This document shows positions 22,373 to 34,143 of a stretch of 64,000 bases of DNA, piece by piece (position 1 is the first letter of the stretch; every line of letters begins with the position of its first letter). Under the pieces are notes generated by a model. That model had not been told where the DNA came from and made no database searches. It saw only the letters and a program-made list of their open reading frames with translations. Origin of the DNA: Entonaema liquescens (taxonomy: Eukaryota > Ascomycota > Sordariomycetes > Xylariales > Xylariaceae); NCBI GenBank assembly GCA_902805475.1, contig CADCSX010000001.1:2356001-2420000 (forward strand), written 5' to 3'. Both the position numbers and the translations under genes were made by a program.

Positions 22373-24453
22373 TCAAAGAGAGACTCGACCGCGTCCGGGT
22401 TTCCTTTCTAATACACCTTGCAACTCTCGCATCATGCCCCTTTGGGCTTCGGCCTTTGCTTTGGCAATGTCTTTAGATTTTCGGTCCTCTCTCATCTTAA
22501 TGATTCTCTCTTCCCGCGTCAGCATACTCCTTGGGCGAGGAATCGAGATGGCCTCGAATACTTCCGGCTCCGGCTCCGAAGGTGGTGAAGAACCCCCAGT
22601 AAGTTTCTTATATGCGTCGGCAACACCTTCGTCTTGACTATTTTCATCCTCTTCCGCTATGGTTCGCCCACTCATCGTACTTAGGGGAGACATGAGCGTA
22701 GAACCCATAGATGATAGGCGCTTCTCGTTTCTGTCGATACCAGACGCTAAGGACGCCTTTCCTGTCTGCCATGCTTCCATTAGATCCCGTAGATCTTGTC
22801 CAATCGACTCATATTGGGCCATGAATAATGGCCCTAGATCAGTGATATCGTCAGCCTCGTTCAAAGCCTTCGACGACTCCTCACGCAGGAGATGCAGTTT
22901 AGCCTGCACGCTGCGGATATTCATAGTCATCGAATTCAATCTGCGGACCTGGTGACGCCATCGATCATGACTAGGCGTCTCAGGGCTTCGAGGAGTTTTG
23001 GGAATTTGGACTAGAATTTAATTATTAGAAAATGACAATCAAATAAAATATGGAATTCACTCACAGTCGTTATCAGCCAAGATATCTCTCACCTTCGTGT
23101 AAGCTTGCCTCGTGACCGTGTTTAATTCTTCAAATGCTTCCAGTATAGTCGTGAAACGGACTCGGTCCGAGTCGTCGCCGACTGTATGAAGGGCAAGTAA
23201 GCCGCTTAGGAACATCTTCCTGATATCGTGGAACAGAAATGCGGCATCCTTCAAGGGTTGCAACTTCTCAGCGTCTTGGCCATTGGTCTTTGAAAATACT
23301 TGAAATCTTTCCACCACGTCGGCTACTGTGAACTGATATTGGGATTGCAGTTGCAGCAGTTCGGTCTGTTCCGCAAATGCCCAGATCGTGAAGGCGATGT
23401 GGTAATACTTGGAAATGACTTCCGTCAAGCTGTTTCGGAGGGCTTTTCTTAGCTGAAGACACTTAACGTTTTGCCCATTGTTCTCTAGTCGACTAATAGG
23501 GGGGATAGGTGTGCTCCTATTTATAGATTAGCCAGGCGAGCTACTGATACTTAGGCGCAATTTAGACTCACAGTCGATATCCACGGGCGACTAATTCTAC
23601 CTCCATTACGAAATTCAATGCCGCACTATTTGCGCAGTCATACTCCCGGGAGAGAGAGAAGAACGTTGAGGCTTCTACTAGCCCCTGCTTCTGGATGTTC
23701 CTTAGAATCTGCCTTCGCACGTACGCTCTTCCGACAAAGGACGCTAGAGACATTACGACAATGAGAACTAGCAGCCCCTTCCAAGTAGGTATAAGCCCTG
23801 CCAGCGAGTACCAACGAATAAACAATGCCGTACTGAAGCCGAAACCAACCGCGGAAACAGCGCCAGAAACCGTAATTCCATGAAAACTTGCTTCGCCAGT
23901 CGGTTGCGACAGCGCAGGGTCTTCCGAGGTTTGATAACTCAACACTAAGGGGTTGTCTAGAAGCTGGGATTGTATGATTGCGAGCCGCAGCCGCTCGAGG
24001 AAGCCGATAGACCGAGCATGGTCGATAGATGAAGTTACCGCCTCGACCAAAAGTCGCAGCACATCGAGGATAGGGGAGGCATGGTTATGGATCTCGTCTA
24101 GGTTGAGACGGGATGGGAGATTGTTGGCATCGAGACGCAGAGGTCTAGGGAGGTGCTCCCGAAACCTCTTCCGGACTTTGGCAAAGCCTCTCGGGGCAAA
24201 GTCTCGCGGTGGACTAGACGATGGCGAGTTATCATAATTCCTATCGTCGTCGGGTTCCTGCCACTGAGGTTCTTCTTCTTTTTCCCCCGTGCCTGTAACC
24301 ATGATTAGGACTGTGGGAGCTCCGGGCATTTCGGTCGCCAAGAAAGGGATGCTGTAGCGAAGGGATTGAGGGGCCAAGGTATAGCACGGAACTAGCATAC
24401 ATACCCTCGAGGTAGTTGCTCAAAGGCGTGCCCTCATCTACGTGAGTCTCCAT
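22373..24453 (-). CDS. Vezatin/Inp2-like peroxisomal myosin-receptor protein
   Basis: Four exons: 24453-24405, 24292-23572, 23447-23065 and 23010-22373 (introns 112, 124 and 54 nt), giving 596 aa with the frame closed. Two closely spaced membrane helices lie at about residues 154-176 and 187-207, followed by Arg-rich YVRRQ. The C-terminal half is helical and ends with the basic segment MLTREERIIKMREDRKSK. This matches my memory of the fungal 'myosin-binding motif of peroxisomes'/vezatin family, of which yeast Inp2 links peroxisomes to myosin V for inheritance. The N-terminus is acidic and hydrophilic. Identification rests on architecture and the terminal motif, so the role is probable rather than proven. 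The second intron is the least certain splice (acceptor GCTAAG). Confidence 0.75.
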
Positions 24454-25319
24454 GTAATTGCAGATGTCGCACGACGGATCGCGTCCATCTGGCGCGAGAC
24501 GACTATGATTCGCTCAGCTCGCACCAAGTTGTATACTGAAAATGACAAGGTTTTGGTTTAACTAAAAAGAGTGACGGCAGAAAATCTTAAAAGGGAATAC
24601 GTAAGTGATGAGGGGGGATTTTTTTTGCAAAGGAACAGTGAAGGGAACGGTAAAAAGGAACGGAATAGTTAATGGAAAAGAAGTTGGAACAAGTGCTTTG
24701 TTCACTTGACTCGCATGTACAGATGGAGATTAACATCCTAGATTAACATCCCTAACATCCCTAAAAGAATCTCCCCTAACAGGTAGCATAATGATCTAAT
24801 TAGGCAAGTAGCTAAGTAGCTACATCCTAGTTAGATTACCTTATGTACCAAATAGTATACGCGGATACCAGATGATACATGGCGGATAACGCAGTGAGTA
24901 ATGTCCGAGATTCCGTCAAGGGGGAGAGCTTTCCCCATAGAAACCCCCGTATCCAAAAAGTCTCCATCAGTTTACAGTTTCGTCATGGAAGGGGCATCTA
25001 CATAGAACTACAGATTTAGTTAGGTTAACTAGTTAATAGGTTAATAACTAGAAAGTTAGAATTGTACATAACTACATAACATTACATACCTACACATGTC
25101 TAGCGCCTGCAGTCAGCCTTAGCCAAAACGTTTGCGGTCCGGCATGAACCAATGATCTGACGGAAGCAGTACCTAGCTGCGTAATTTTAGAAGCTTCATT
25201 CCATTTGCTTTTGAGGTAGCCAATCAATAAGTGTGGAACCCCAGGGCAGTTCTCGGGTTGTCCCGCTGAGGATTTTGTTGTTTGCAATATAGACCAACTT
25301 TTTGAGAAAATTTTCATAT
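24454..25319. other. Promoter of vezatin-like gene and tRNA 5' flank
   Basis: 866 bp. A short T run lies at 24609-24616, and repeated TAGTTA/GTTAACTAG words at about 25010-25060. The short minus ORF at 25090-25317 has no family features. Confidence 0.5.
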
Positions 25320-25391
25320 GGCCTCATGGCGCAACGGTAGCGCGTTCGACTCCAGATCGAAAGGTTATCCGTTCAAATCGGGTTGGGGTCA
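25320..25391 (+). tRNA. tRNA-Trp (CCA), no intron
   Basis: 72 nt folding as a full cloverleaf. The acceptor GGCCTCA pairs with TGGGGTC (two G-U pairs) plus discriminator A. The D arm is GCGC-AACGGTA-GCGC. The anticodon stem is TTCGA/TCGAA around loop CTCCAGA, giving anticodon CCA. The T arm is ATCCG-TTCAAAT-CGGGT. A Pol III T5 terminator follows at 25401-25405. Tryptophan identity follows from the anticodon. Confidence 0.95.
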
Positions 25392-26541
25392 CAGATCTTC
25401 TTTTTGCCATTTACTTGTTTTTTTTTATATATATATTTAATGTTTAGTTAATTTTGGTTTGGTTTGTCTTTATATGTACATCCATGGACGTTACTATTCA
25501 AACAAGGTGTCATTACTTTTCTATAATATTCCTGTCTAACGGGTGGTGTAAGTCAGCAAACAGTAAAGTTGTCTTTTCGTAAGTCAGTTCTCATGCCAGC
25601 AAACTGTATAACTTGACACAACTCTGACCAAAGACTTACATAGCCTTTTCATCATAAAAACAAGAAAGTGATAGTGTCTAATTTTTTAATTGTTTTCCCT
25701 TCCACGAGAATCTAAGCGTTGATCCTTTCCAAACGAACCATCCTCCTTTGACACAATAGCCGTTACAACATATGGTTCCTGTGTTATTCCAAGAGCCCCC
25801 AATATGGTGGTTCTTAAGAACACATCCTCGCTTGCTTACTTGGCGCTTGGTTCCCCTTTGCGGGGTTGCGTATTACTCCGCTTAATGAGTAACGAAACTC
25901 AGCGCCGTCCTTTTATTAATTCGGCCGATACTATAGTCATACCGGTCTTTCGGGTTGTGCACTGGTCACACAAACTTATAACCTAAGTATAGTAGAGTCT
26001 TTAAGCTATAGCTCGTTGTGTCCTATATTTGGGCCATTTTAGCTCCTTGACTTGGTGTGAGTGATACAAGTGGTGGCATAACTATTATAGCTCTTAGATA
26101 ATCGGAAGTAGTTAGTTATATGTAATAATAATAATATCGTGATGCTAATTTAATAGAGTTTCGTATACTATCATTATCAACCTCTATAAAAGTTTCCTAT
26201 TAAGAAAAAAAAAAAAGACTTCATAATTTCCCAGCGTTCCGAATACATGTAATAAAACGACTCGGATTTGCTGCCGTATAAGTCAGCTTACTATCGCCCC
26301 GTGTTATCCGCAAGGCGCCAGGGCTAGCAACTTCGAACCGCCCTCCCGGAGCTAACAAGCCTCACGCTATTCGCCGAGAACGTCCCCACTAATAAACCCT
26401 TCAACTTCAACATTACGTACTTTCGTACTGTGCCACCAATATCGCAAACGCTCAACTTTTACTCGACGTTGGGCGACGACAAGGAATATCAGAAACAGAG
26501 ACAGACGCATATTACGATAGGATCCGGAACAAAGCGCAATC
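25392..26541. other. Intergenic between tRNA and EMC6
   Basis: 1.15 kb with low coding potential. The ORF at 25804-25986 resembles nothing I know. A 12-A run lies at about 26205-26216. A transposon scar near the tRNA was considered but no terminal repeats are visible. Confidence 0.45.
25401..25405 (+). terminator. Pol III T-run terminator of tRNA-Trp
   Basis: TTTTT starting 9 nt after the discriminator base. A longer backup T run follows at 25418-25426. Confidence 0.8.
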
Positions 26542-27007
26542 ATGCCGACCGAACGGGAATTTCAGATCGCACCCATTGTGCCAGAGTCCATCATGCATAA
26601 CTCCAGGGTCAGTTCCACGTAACCATCCGCAATAGCTAGCCAGCTCCCCATCTTGACACAAGAATGCTCTCTTCCCTAAGCGAAACAATATGCTGAAACA
26701 ATATCTTCCTGACCAGACTCTATCTAACCTCCAGACCCTTACCGCCTCCATCTTCGGTGCCGCAGCCGGTATCCTAGGCCTCGAGTCCTACAGCGGCTTC
26801 CTATTCTACTTTATCTTCACGATCCTCACCACCGTCCTCTTCTACACGATCCGCGTCGCGCCGACGTCGCTAAAGTCAGGCCACGGTCTATTCGATACGA
26901 GCAGGTATTTCCGGACCCAGTTTGAGTTTTGGACCGGCGGTCTCTTTAGCGGGTTCGCGGGATACACGTTGACGTGGACGTTGTTTTACGGTCTAGTAAG
27001 AGCATAA
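26542..27007 (+). CDS. EMC6: ER membrane protein complex subunit 6
   Basis: Two exons, 26542-26607 and 26717-27007; 118 aa. The 109-nt intron has donor GTCAGT and acceptor ACCAG in phase 0. The first exon encodes a 22-residue hydrophilic start (MPTEREFQIAPIVPESIMHN). The second carries the EMC6/Rab5IF core: LQTLTASIFGAAAGILGLES, then FLFYFIFTILTTVLFYTIRV, and a final hydrophobic segment after GGLFSGFAGY, three transmembrane helices in all. EMC6 is a core part of the ER membrane insertase EMC, which inserts tail-anchored and multipass proteins. Starting at the in-frame Met of the second ORF would miss the conserved N-terminal tail. Convergent with the GTPase gene, 214 bp away. Confidence 0.9.
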
Positions 27008-27221
27008 CAGGGCCGACGTGGTTCGGTTATGTTTCTGCGAGCATTGGTTGGCGTTTGGTAGTACGATACAACTACGTTATAGGCATTCATGATGTAACAG
27101 TCCGAGGTACCGGATGATGCAGTCTCAAATAATATTAAAAACGTCGCTATCACTATCTCGCTACTTAGTACCGATGTGAGATCCCGAAATTGGCCTCTAG
27201 CCCTACTATAAGATCTATTAT

Positions 27222-29823
27222 TTATTCTCCAATCTCAATTACCCGGCCGACATACCCTTCTAGGCCCGACTTCTCCTTGGATCCGCCCTCTACAAGGACG
27301 ATCTGAGATCCAAGTTCGATCCATTCTCTATTATTCAAGAGTTCCAGTGAGACATGATACTCCGTATGATACTCGTCTAGGTCCGCTTCTGACTTGGTAC
27401 GCTCGAGTTCGATATGGTCGTTCATATTGAAAACATCGTTATTGTCTTCCGTCACGATCTTTCGTGCATCGAAGTCGGATTTTGACGTTTTACCCCAGCA
27501 CCCGAACCGCAGCGCGAACCATTCCTACGTAGGCGTTCACCAGGCTATTGACAGTTAGTAGCTTGACGTCCGGTGTTTTGAAGGAAGCTATTAAACTAGA
27601 AGCGGCTTGGAGTGAAAGACCCGTATCAATCATGTGCCGACTAGGTATCGCAAGAACCTGTCCTTTGCGAAGCCGGGCACTGGGTATCCTTGGGGCTTCA
27701 ATAGCGGCATTAATATCAGATGGTTCTTCATGAGGTTCGTTAAACACTACTTGGATGGAGCCTGCTTGTCCTGCTTCGATGGTTTGCACCGGAAGCCTCA
27801 GGTCGCGAATATTTACAATCGTCGCTTGGCGCCATTCGCCCTCAATTTTGGATGCCGATAGTGTGTGACGAGAGCTAAGCCGGGCGAATTCAGCAGACGA
27901 TGGATGTGGAATCGACAGGCCGTATCCAGGTGAAGGGTAGTCCTTCGGCACCAGAGCACCAGCGTCGTCGTCATCTGCCGGGAAAGGGCCCAACACGACT
28001 TTATCACCGATAGATAGTTTTCCAAATCGTAAATATCCCGTTACCACTGGCGCACTCTCGCTCGACGTGGACGATGCGGCACTTTGGGCGCGGCTCAATG
28101 ACATTTCAAAGACTTCATCGATATGAAATAAAGCGGCTGGCTGCTCTGGATTTAAGGCTAGCGGAACGAAGTCTCGGGCTGTAGGTAAAGGCGGAACTGG
28201 CAAACTTCTTAATAAAGCGTGGGTTAATCCGATACCTATACCCTTGACAGCGCTAGTGAGAACGATCGGAACAATGGATAATGGATCGGTAGACTTGGCG
28301 AGGGGCTCAACTATCTCGTCCTTGACCTTCTGTAAGTCGTTTTCGGATACCTCTGTAAGGCTGTCCTCGTCGCGTGCTGCAGAAGCAAGCAGCTTCGGTG
28401 TCCTTCCTATAGCCTTAACCTTGGTGAATACTATATTCAGTTTCTCCTTCAGTAGTGTGCGCTGCCCCAACTCGGATTTAGTTATCAGAATAGCTAGAGG
28501 TATAGCGAGTTTTAGACATAGATCAAGATGTGCCATGGCCAGATCCATTGACGCTATTCCAACCCCCATGGCTCCATCTGCACCCGACAGCGAGTGCACA
28601 CCAGAGGTAGAATTCCCATCTTCATTCGCAGGGATACATAGGAGAGCCCAGTGAGGAGCCCACCCAACCAAAGCCCTGAGGGTGGTTCGCTGGTATCGAG
28701 GATGTCCGGCGGAGTCGAGTAGAAAAACTAGCCGACCATTTTCTGCGCGATCGTGTATATCCGGCCATTCATTGATATTATCGACGTTGTAATTAAATAT
28801 CTTCCTATCATCGTAGCCGATGAGTTCCTGCGCAATGGAGCTGGTCCGTCCGGATACGACCTCGTGACGATGCCTCAGCAGGTTGATCCGACTACTTCCT
28901 CGGCCATTGTCTAAGGTGCCATTTGATAGCGTCCCTAAAAGTGTTGTTTTACCCGAAGTTGTTGGGCCGATGAGCGAAACGCGAAGTTGTTCGGTAACTG
29001 AGGCACCTCTCCTGGCCTCAATATCCGGCTGGCTTTTCTGTTGACCATTCCTGTTGCTCTGGGTATTCATCACTGGCATGACAAGTGCTTCTGCCACCCA
29101 AAGATCCGCGACATGGATTTTGTCACTCAATCCCGAGGTGCTATCTGCCCACTCGCAACTGCCGACAGCTTTCATGCGTTGAACCTCGACCCTGCAACCC
29201 AGACTAGCAGCCATAACTTTTAGAGTCGTCATACTCTCATCCATCTCATCCTTAGTCAACCCTACGAATGTTCCATCATCAGCTACACCTATTTCATACA
29301 ACGCCCCGTTAGATTCTTCCAGGCCTGGTAGAAGCTGTTGGGGTTTCTCCAGGGCCGCGAGGTCGGCAATATCTTCAGGTAATCTCGGTAGTATAAGTTC
29401 ACGTCTCGCATTTGAATGATATGGTGACGACTGCTGCAATCTCCAAAGCAACTGAGTGGTTAAGTGATGGAGACGGTTCTGCCTGGTTTGATTTGAAGCA
29501 GCGAGAGGAAGGTTACCCTGCCTCGGTTGCTTCGATTCCCGTATCGGTCTGGATTGTTGAGACCCCGAAACTTTAAGTGTGGTACTCATCTTATTATAGA
29601 TCCTCCGGGGGCGTAGTAAGAGGTGTAGTTTGTATTCAATAGGGCCATCTTGCGGCTCTGCTTCGAGTCTCTCTAGGTGAGGGTCCGACAGCTGTTCCGA
29701 CTCGATGATGGCGCCGGTCGTTACGGAACGCTCAGCCTGAGGTCTCTTTCCGGAATCATGTCCGAACTGCCAGGGCGAGTGCACCCTGGGAGGGTCATGG
29801 TCAAAAGTGAATATTGAGGCCAT
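27222..29823 (-). CDS. GTPBP1/2-like translational GTPase (1-nt frame break near C-terminus)
   Basis: Single exon; 866 aa when one base is dropped. The G domain begins with P-loop GPTTSGKTTLLG, has G3 as LLDSAGHPRYQRTTLRAL (DxxGH-like, as in EF-Tu relatives) and a G4-like ITKSELG. Two beta-barrel segments follow (TGYLRFGKLSIGDKVVLGPF and the region around GQAGSIQVVF). Relatives GTPBP1/GTPBP2 are EF-1A-like GTPases linked to ribosome rescue and mRNA turnover. The frame stops at 27493-27496 (CCCC on the plus strand, GGGG in the gene) right after VRAAVRVLG. It continues in the next frame as KTSKSDFDARKI...EYHVSLELLNNREWIELGSQ...GYVGRVIEI to 27222, which is typical coding sequence. Removing one G fuses both parts exactly. 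The start is taken at ATG 29823. Confidence 0.85.
27493..27496 (-). other. Frame break in GTPBP-like gene (G4 run, +1)
   Basis: With four G the frame meets TAA at once; with three G it reads Leu-Gly-Lys-Thr-Ser-Lys and stays open for 80 more codons. Confidence 0.7.
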
Positions 29824-31317
29824 TACCAACCTCGTTCACCTATGAATTATGTACAGTAGTAAGTCGGTGAACTAAATGAGCAGCCAGGTCGAACCCCGTT
29901 TACACTCCAGCGCTATATAGTCCTTGTTAAGGGAGCTATGACCGCTTTTTAAAAAATATAAAGATTGTTGACCCTTGATTTATAGTCTGGTTGTTGTTTG
30001 GGGGAGTTTTTGTATTGATTCTATTGCATGGTTTTGAGCGATTCGCTTTGTATAAAGAGGATGCATTTGCGATATCATCTTCGATGGGTTAGAGCTAAAA
30101 AGCTCACAAATGTGCGCGCGATAGATTCTAGTACGATATTTAGTAGGAGGACAGTCTTAATGCAACTTTAGACCAGCCATTGTGACCTGTAAGTTGTTGA
30201 TGGTATATTGTATGCTATTGTTGAGTATCCCAGGTGAAGTGGTGATGGTATTCATCGGTATAAATTCTACCGGCCATAAAGACAGCAATTAGGTGGTATT
30301 TGACTCACTCGGGGTATGTATAACAAGTACTATTTTTGTAGAAATTGTAGGTAAGTACAAATCCCCATAAATTGATAACTCAATACATGTACCCTCCAGG
30401 CTTTTTTATAGTGTATCGGTACCTTGACACCTCATACATGTATTAGGTTAGGTACATCAAAGCACATGCAATAAAATGTATTTACATAAAAATTGGTCAT
30501 ATGCCTTCAATCTTCCAACAAGTCTTCAAATGTCAGACCATGTGGCTATGTGGCAGAAGGTAAGCACTCCCATGGATGGAAACGCCCAGTGTTGCGCACA
30601 GCCTGTATTATCCAGTTTGTTAGCATATTGTCTCATTGTTTAACCCTTAATGGATCCGTCTAAGCTTAGACGATCTAGGATAATAGTAGAACATCATACA
30701 AATCACATCGGATGTCCACGATATCAGTTGCACATGTTGGACGAGAGACAATAATCCATTCTCAGGGGGGACGGCCACCTCTTGCTTTTCATATGGGATT
30801 TGGGTAAGATAATGTAGCGTGAGAGCACAGTAAAATATACTACTTCCCTATTTTAGCTTAGGCCAAGTGCAAACGTTAACAGAAACCTTAGTGTATGTGG
30901 TGTCAACTGTAAGGGGCACATTTCATACATGTACATGGATACAATGCGATACGAACAGGCGGAACCCAAACTTACCTAGGTAGAATAGGCAATTCTTCAG
31001 CTAAATGGGAGTTGCCACCCCAATGGCTGACAGCTTTACCGCCACTGACCGCCAACTAAACATTTAAAAATTATGGAGCTTCCCCCTACTAAACAAACTG
31101 CTGCGGCATGGAACTGACGAATTGTTTTGAATAGAGCTAATCTACTTCCTAACTTCCCCCTCGGTCCCTCCTTTTCGAAACGTAACCTAAGACATCCTTC
31201 GTCTTCAGTCCCGTCATTCGCCTCCTTATAATTGTCGGACCTCCCACTTTCTAGCCATCTCATCAATTCATTACCAACTAACCAAGTCTTCAACGATACG
31301 ATCAATTTATAGTCAAA
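29824..31317. other. Divergent promoter region of GTPBP-like and sec9 genes
   Basis: 1.5 kb between two divergent starts, long for this window. It includes several TGTACATG/CATGTACA words and a CCTAGG palindrome (TACCTAGGTAGA, 30975-30986). The CT-rich stretch 31141-31300 is likely the sec9 leader. No gene is visible. Confidence 0.5.
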
Positions 31318-32675
31318 ATGAAGAAGTTCGGCTTCGGAAGGAAGCGTGCAGACGGCGACGACGATGCAAACCGTCAGGCCCTTTTCGGGAAGAAGGGCTC
31401 CCCGGCGCCCTCGTCCGAAAACCCCTACGCTCAACCTCAATCCGCAAACGATCCATACACAAATGATAGCAACAAATATGCTCACATGACACCCTATCAA
31501 CAAGCTCGCGCACGTCTCCCTGAACACCCAACTAATGGTCTACCCGGTAGACCATCTCCGAATGGTTTCGCTTCCCCATCACATACTAATACCGGCGATA
31601 GCGGCTACTCTTCAGCAACTGCCGTGGCCGCACCGTCCGCCAATGGCTTCACCAATGATAAATATGGTGCATCATCAGGCTACGGGGCGAGTAAATATAG
31701 CAACTCAAACGGTTACGGTGCTCGCCAAGGTGGTTACGGTGGACTTGGTCGGAGCGATAGCAATAATACAGATGTCAACAGGGATGCATTATTCTCCGGA
31801 GCTCGCGAGCGTTATGATCAGAAGCAAACTATCCAGCCAAATGGGGCATATGGAACATCCGGAGCCGACTCTGGTGGCAGTAAATATGGTGGCTACGGAG
31901 AGCAGCGTGAACTCACGGCAGAAGAGGAAGAAGAAGCTGAAATCCAAGATATCAAGCGTCAGATCAAGCAGGAAAAGCTTGCGACGGCACAGACAGCCGA
32001 GAATGCTGCGCGAGTAGCCGAGGAAGCTGTAGACGTGGCAATGCAGACAATTGCTCGCCTGGGTGAACAAGGCGAGCGTCTCAACCACACTGAAAAGCTG
32101 ATAGATAAAGGAAGCATTTCAAGCAGAGAAGCTGAGCAGGGAAGCAAAAAACTGAAGAGTTTGAACCGGAGTATGTTCGCTGTTCATGTGGGGAATCCCT
32201 TTACAGCCTCCAAAAAGCAGAGGGAGATAGAGCAACAGGCCCTAGATGAGCACCGTGCAGACCGGGATCTCCGCGAGACCACCCGTAAAGACGGTTACTT
32301 GAGTAACCAGCGTTTGGAAGACGCTTTTAGACAGGTTGAAGCGGGCGCAAGAACCCATAACTACGAGAAGCCAAGCGCCGCAGAGAAGTCAAAATATGCA
32401 TTTGAGGATGATGATGATGAAGAGAATGAGGATAGCGAAAGGAGAATTGATGATGGCTTAGACCGGATAGCCAGGGGAGTGTCTAGACTTCAGAGTGCGG
32501 CTTATGCTGAACGCGAAATCATTGAATCCCAAAATGAGGTTATTGAAAGGGTTGGTAAGAAGGTATGTTGTTCCGTTGCCCGTATACTACCAATAAGTAC
32601 TAACAACTATAACAGAGCGACAAATTGAGCGATTCCACTGCGGTGACGACTCGCAGACTTCAGACTATCAGATAG
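31318..32675 (+). CDS. SEC9: t-SNARE Sec9 (SNAP-25 family)
   Basis: Two exons, 31318-32562 and 32616-32675; the 53-nt intron has donor GTATGT and branch TACTAAC; 434 aa. The first ~200 residues are low-complexity (Asn, Gly, Ser, Tyr; KYGASSGYGASKY). Qb-SNARE helix at about 208-270 with zero-layer Gln251 (LGEQGERL). Linker with VGNPFTASKK. Qc-SNARE helix at about 375-432 with Gln405 (IESQNEVIERV). The last 19 residues come from exon 2. Sec9 pairs with syntaxin Sso and synaptobrevin Snc to fuse exocytic vesicles with the plasma membrane and is essential. It has no membrane anchor, as usual. Its position near a patatin-NB-ARC-TPR gene (36595-40436) matches the Neurospora sec-9/plp-1 allorecognition pair, where SEC-9 is the guarded, polymorphic partner. 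Confidence 0.95.
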
Positions 32676-33254
32676 TTTTGATTGGATGTTTGGTCGCACC
32701 AATGGTGGTGATATTTTCTCGTTGGATATACGGGAAAGGTTGTATCCATCACGTTGTAACGTGAGACGATGAAAGAATCAACTTGGTTGTATCAAGCTTT
32801 GCCTGGAGTTACAAGTATCCCAAGTTGGAGGTCACGACTAGGTAGTACTAGGTAGTGTAATGCATAGATGAACATTCGGTTATGTTAGAGCTCCCGAGTA
32901 TTTCTCATGTAGAGATGCGGTTCTGTTTATGTAGTTGGATTCCGATAATAGGATATAGGATAATAACATTCAGAAGTTTCCTTCAAACATGGTAAATAGA
33001 TATGTTCTGTGCCCATGTACGATATTATCGGTGCCATATTTGGTAGGGAGTTTCGTTTACTATGTACTTCATAATCGTGGTGCGTCAGTGTAGACTTGCA
33101 GACTTGCTAGCATACAGTGCGAGCTTACCGTGCTACATTTTCAATTTCATACCTGGACCTAAACGTACCTATTATAAACCCGAATTTGGTGGCTAAGGAC
33201 TATCATAGCAAGTTCACTACCATCACTTGGATTTAAGTTCAAATCGCTCCCACT
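32676..33254. other. Intergenic between sec9 and sdhaf3
   Basis: 579 bp: 3' region of sec9 and promoter of the next gene. No gene is visible. Confidence 0.5.
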
Positions 33255-33740
33255 ATGAAACCCTCGTTAAGATTATGGGCTACGGCAGCAGTAGGAAAGG
33301 GTCTGAAGCCGGCGCCGATGGCATTATTGCCGCCCATCCCTCTCTATCGACGTCTATTCAGAGCTCATCGGAAACACCTAGACCGTGAGATGCGATTACT
33401 TGGCGATGAATACATTAAAGCCGAGTTTCGCGCCCATAGAGATGTTGATAATCCAGCACATTTGGTATGAGACTTATTACATGAGCACCCATAGAGGACT
33501 AACAGTTGTCTAGATTGGGTTTCTCACACAATGGCAACTTTATGCCCAGCAAATTGAAGGCAACTCATGGGTTGGCGACAAGTTGGATCCGGTGAAAGTT
33601 GAAAAGATGAGCGGTTTGTCTACCCTGATTATACCCAATGATCAAGCTATTAACGAAAATCATCAGATCAGCAGATAGGGCAACTATATGAACTCATGAA
33701 AGCGATTCAGAAAAGACATAAAGATGGTAACGAGGGATGA
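33255..33740 (+). CDS. SDHAF3: Succinate dehydrogenase assembly factor 3 (Acn9/Sdh7), LYR protein
   Basis: Three exons, 33255-33464, 33514-33613 and 33667-33740, with introns of 49 and 53 nt; 127 aa. An Arg/Lys-bearing amphipathic start (MKPSLRLWATAAVGKGLK) fits a mitochondrial presequence. The LYR signature is PLYRRLFRAHRKHL. Then come GDEYIKAEFRAHRDVDNPAHL, IGFLTQWQLYAQQIEG and the C-terminal IGQLYELMKAI, all in family order. It acts in the mitochondrial matrix, protecting the Fe-S subunit Sdh2 during complex II assembly; yeast acn9/sdh7 mutants fail on acetate. The third-exon acceptor is the first of two nearby CAGs, since only it keeps the frame. Confidence 0.92.
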
Positions 33741-34143
33741 CGTCTAGGCATTGGATATTAGGTATTATTATTATTATTATTATTATTATTGTCTCATCAT
33801 ATTCTTATATACAGATTTGCATTAGAGGGGCAGAATAAAGCGGCTTAAATATCGAACAACGATATCTCCAGCCTTATTCTGTAACAGTCGTAACAATATG
33901 AGCAATGCGGAAGATAGAATGCCTCCCCTTCCACCCGTCCCTTCTGGCAAGTTGCGCTAGAATGCGTACCTCGGTACCTACAAGTGCACTATATTTCTAT
34001 TTGACGGAGTACTAGCACTGTATAGCACGTGACAAGATTTTCTTTACTACTGTAACACAGTGCTAGCATAAGCATTTGTTAAACTTTTTTAGGGAAAAGT
34101 ACCTATTATTCTCAACCTCGAATACTAACAAACCTAATTTAAG
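33741..34143. other. Intergenic with ATT microsatellite
   Basis: 403 bp containing the microsatellite annotated separately and the helicase promoter. Nothing else is recognised. Confidence 0.5.
33763..33791. repeat. ATT trinucleotide microsatellite
   Basis: About nine ATT units in the intergenic spacer after sdhaf3. Confidence 0.9.

Noticed and set aside
25392..26200. Solo LTR next to tRNA-Trp
   Set aside because: Integration beside tRNAs is common, but I found no TG...CA ends, target duplication or primer-binding site.
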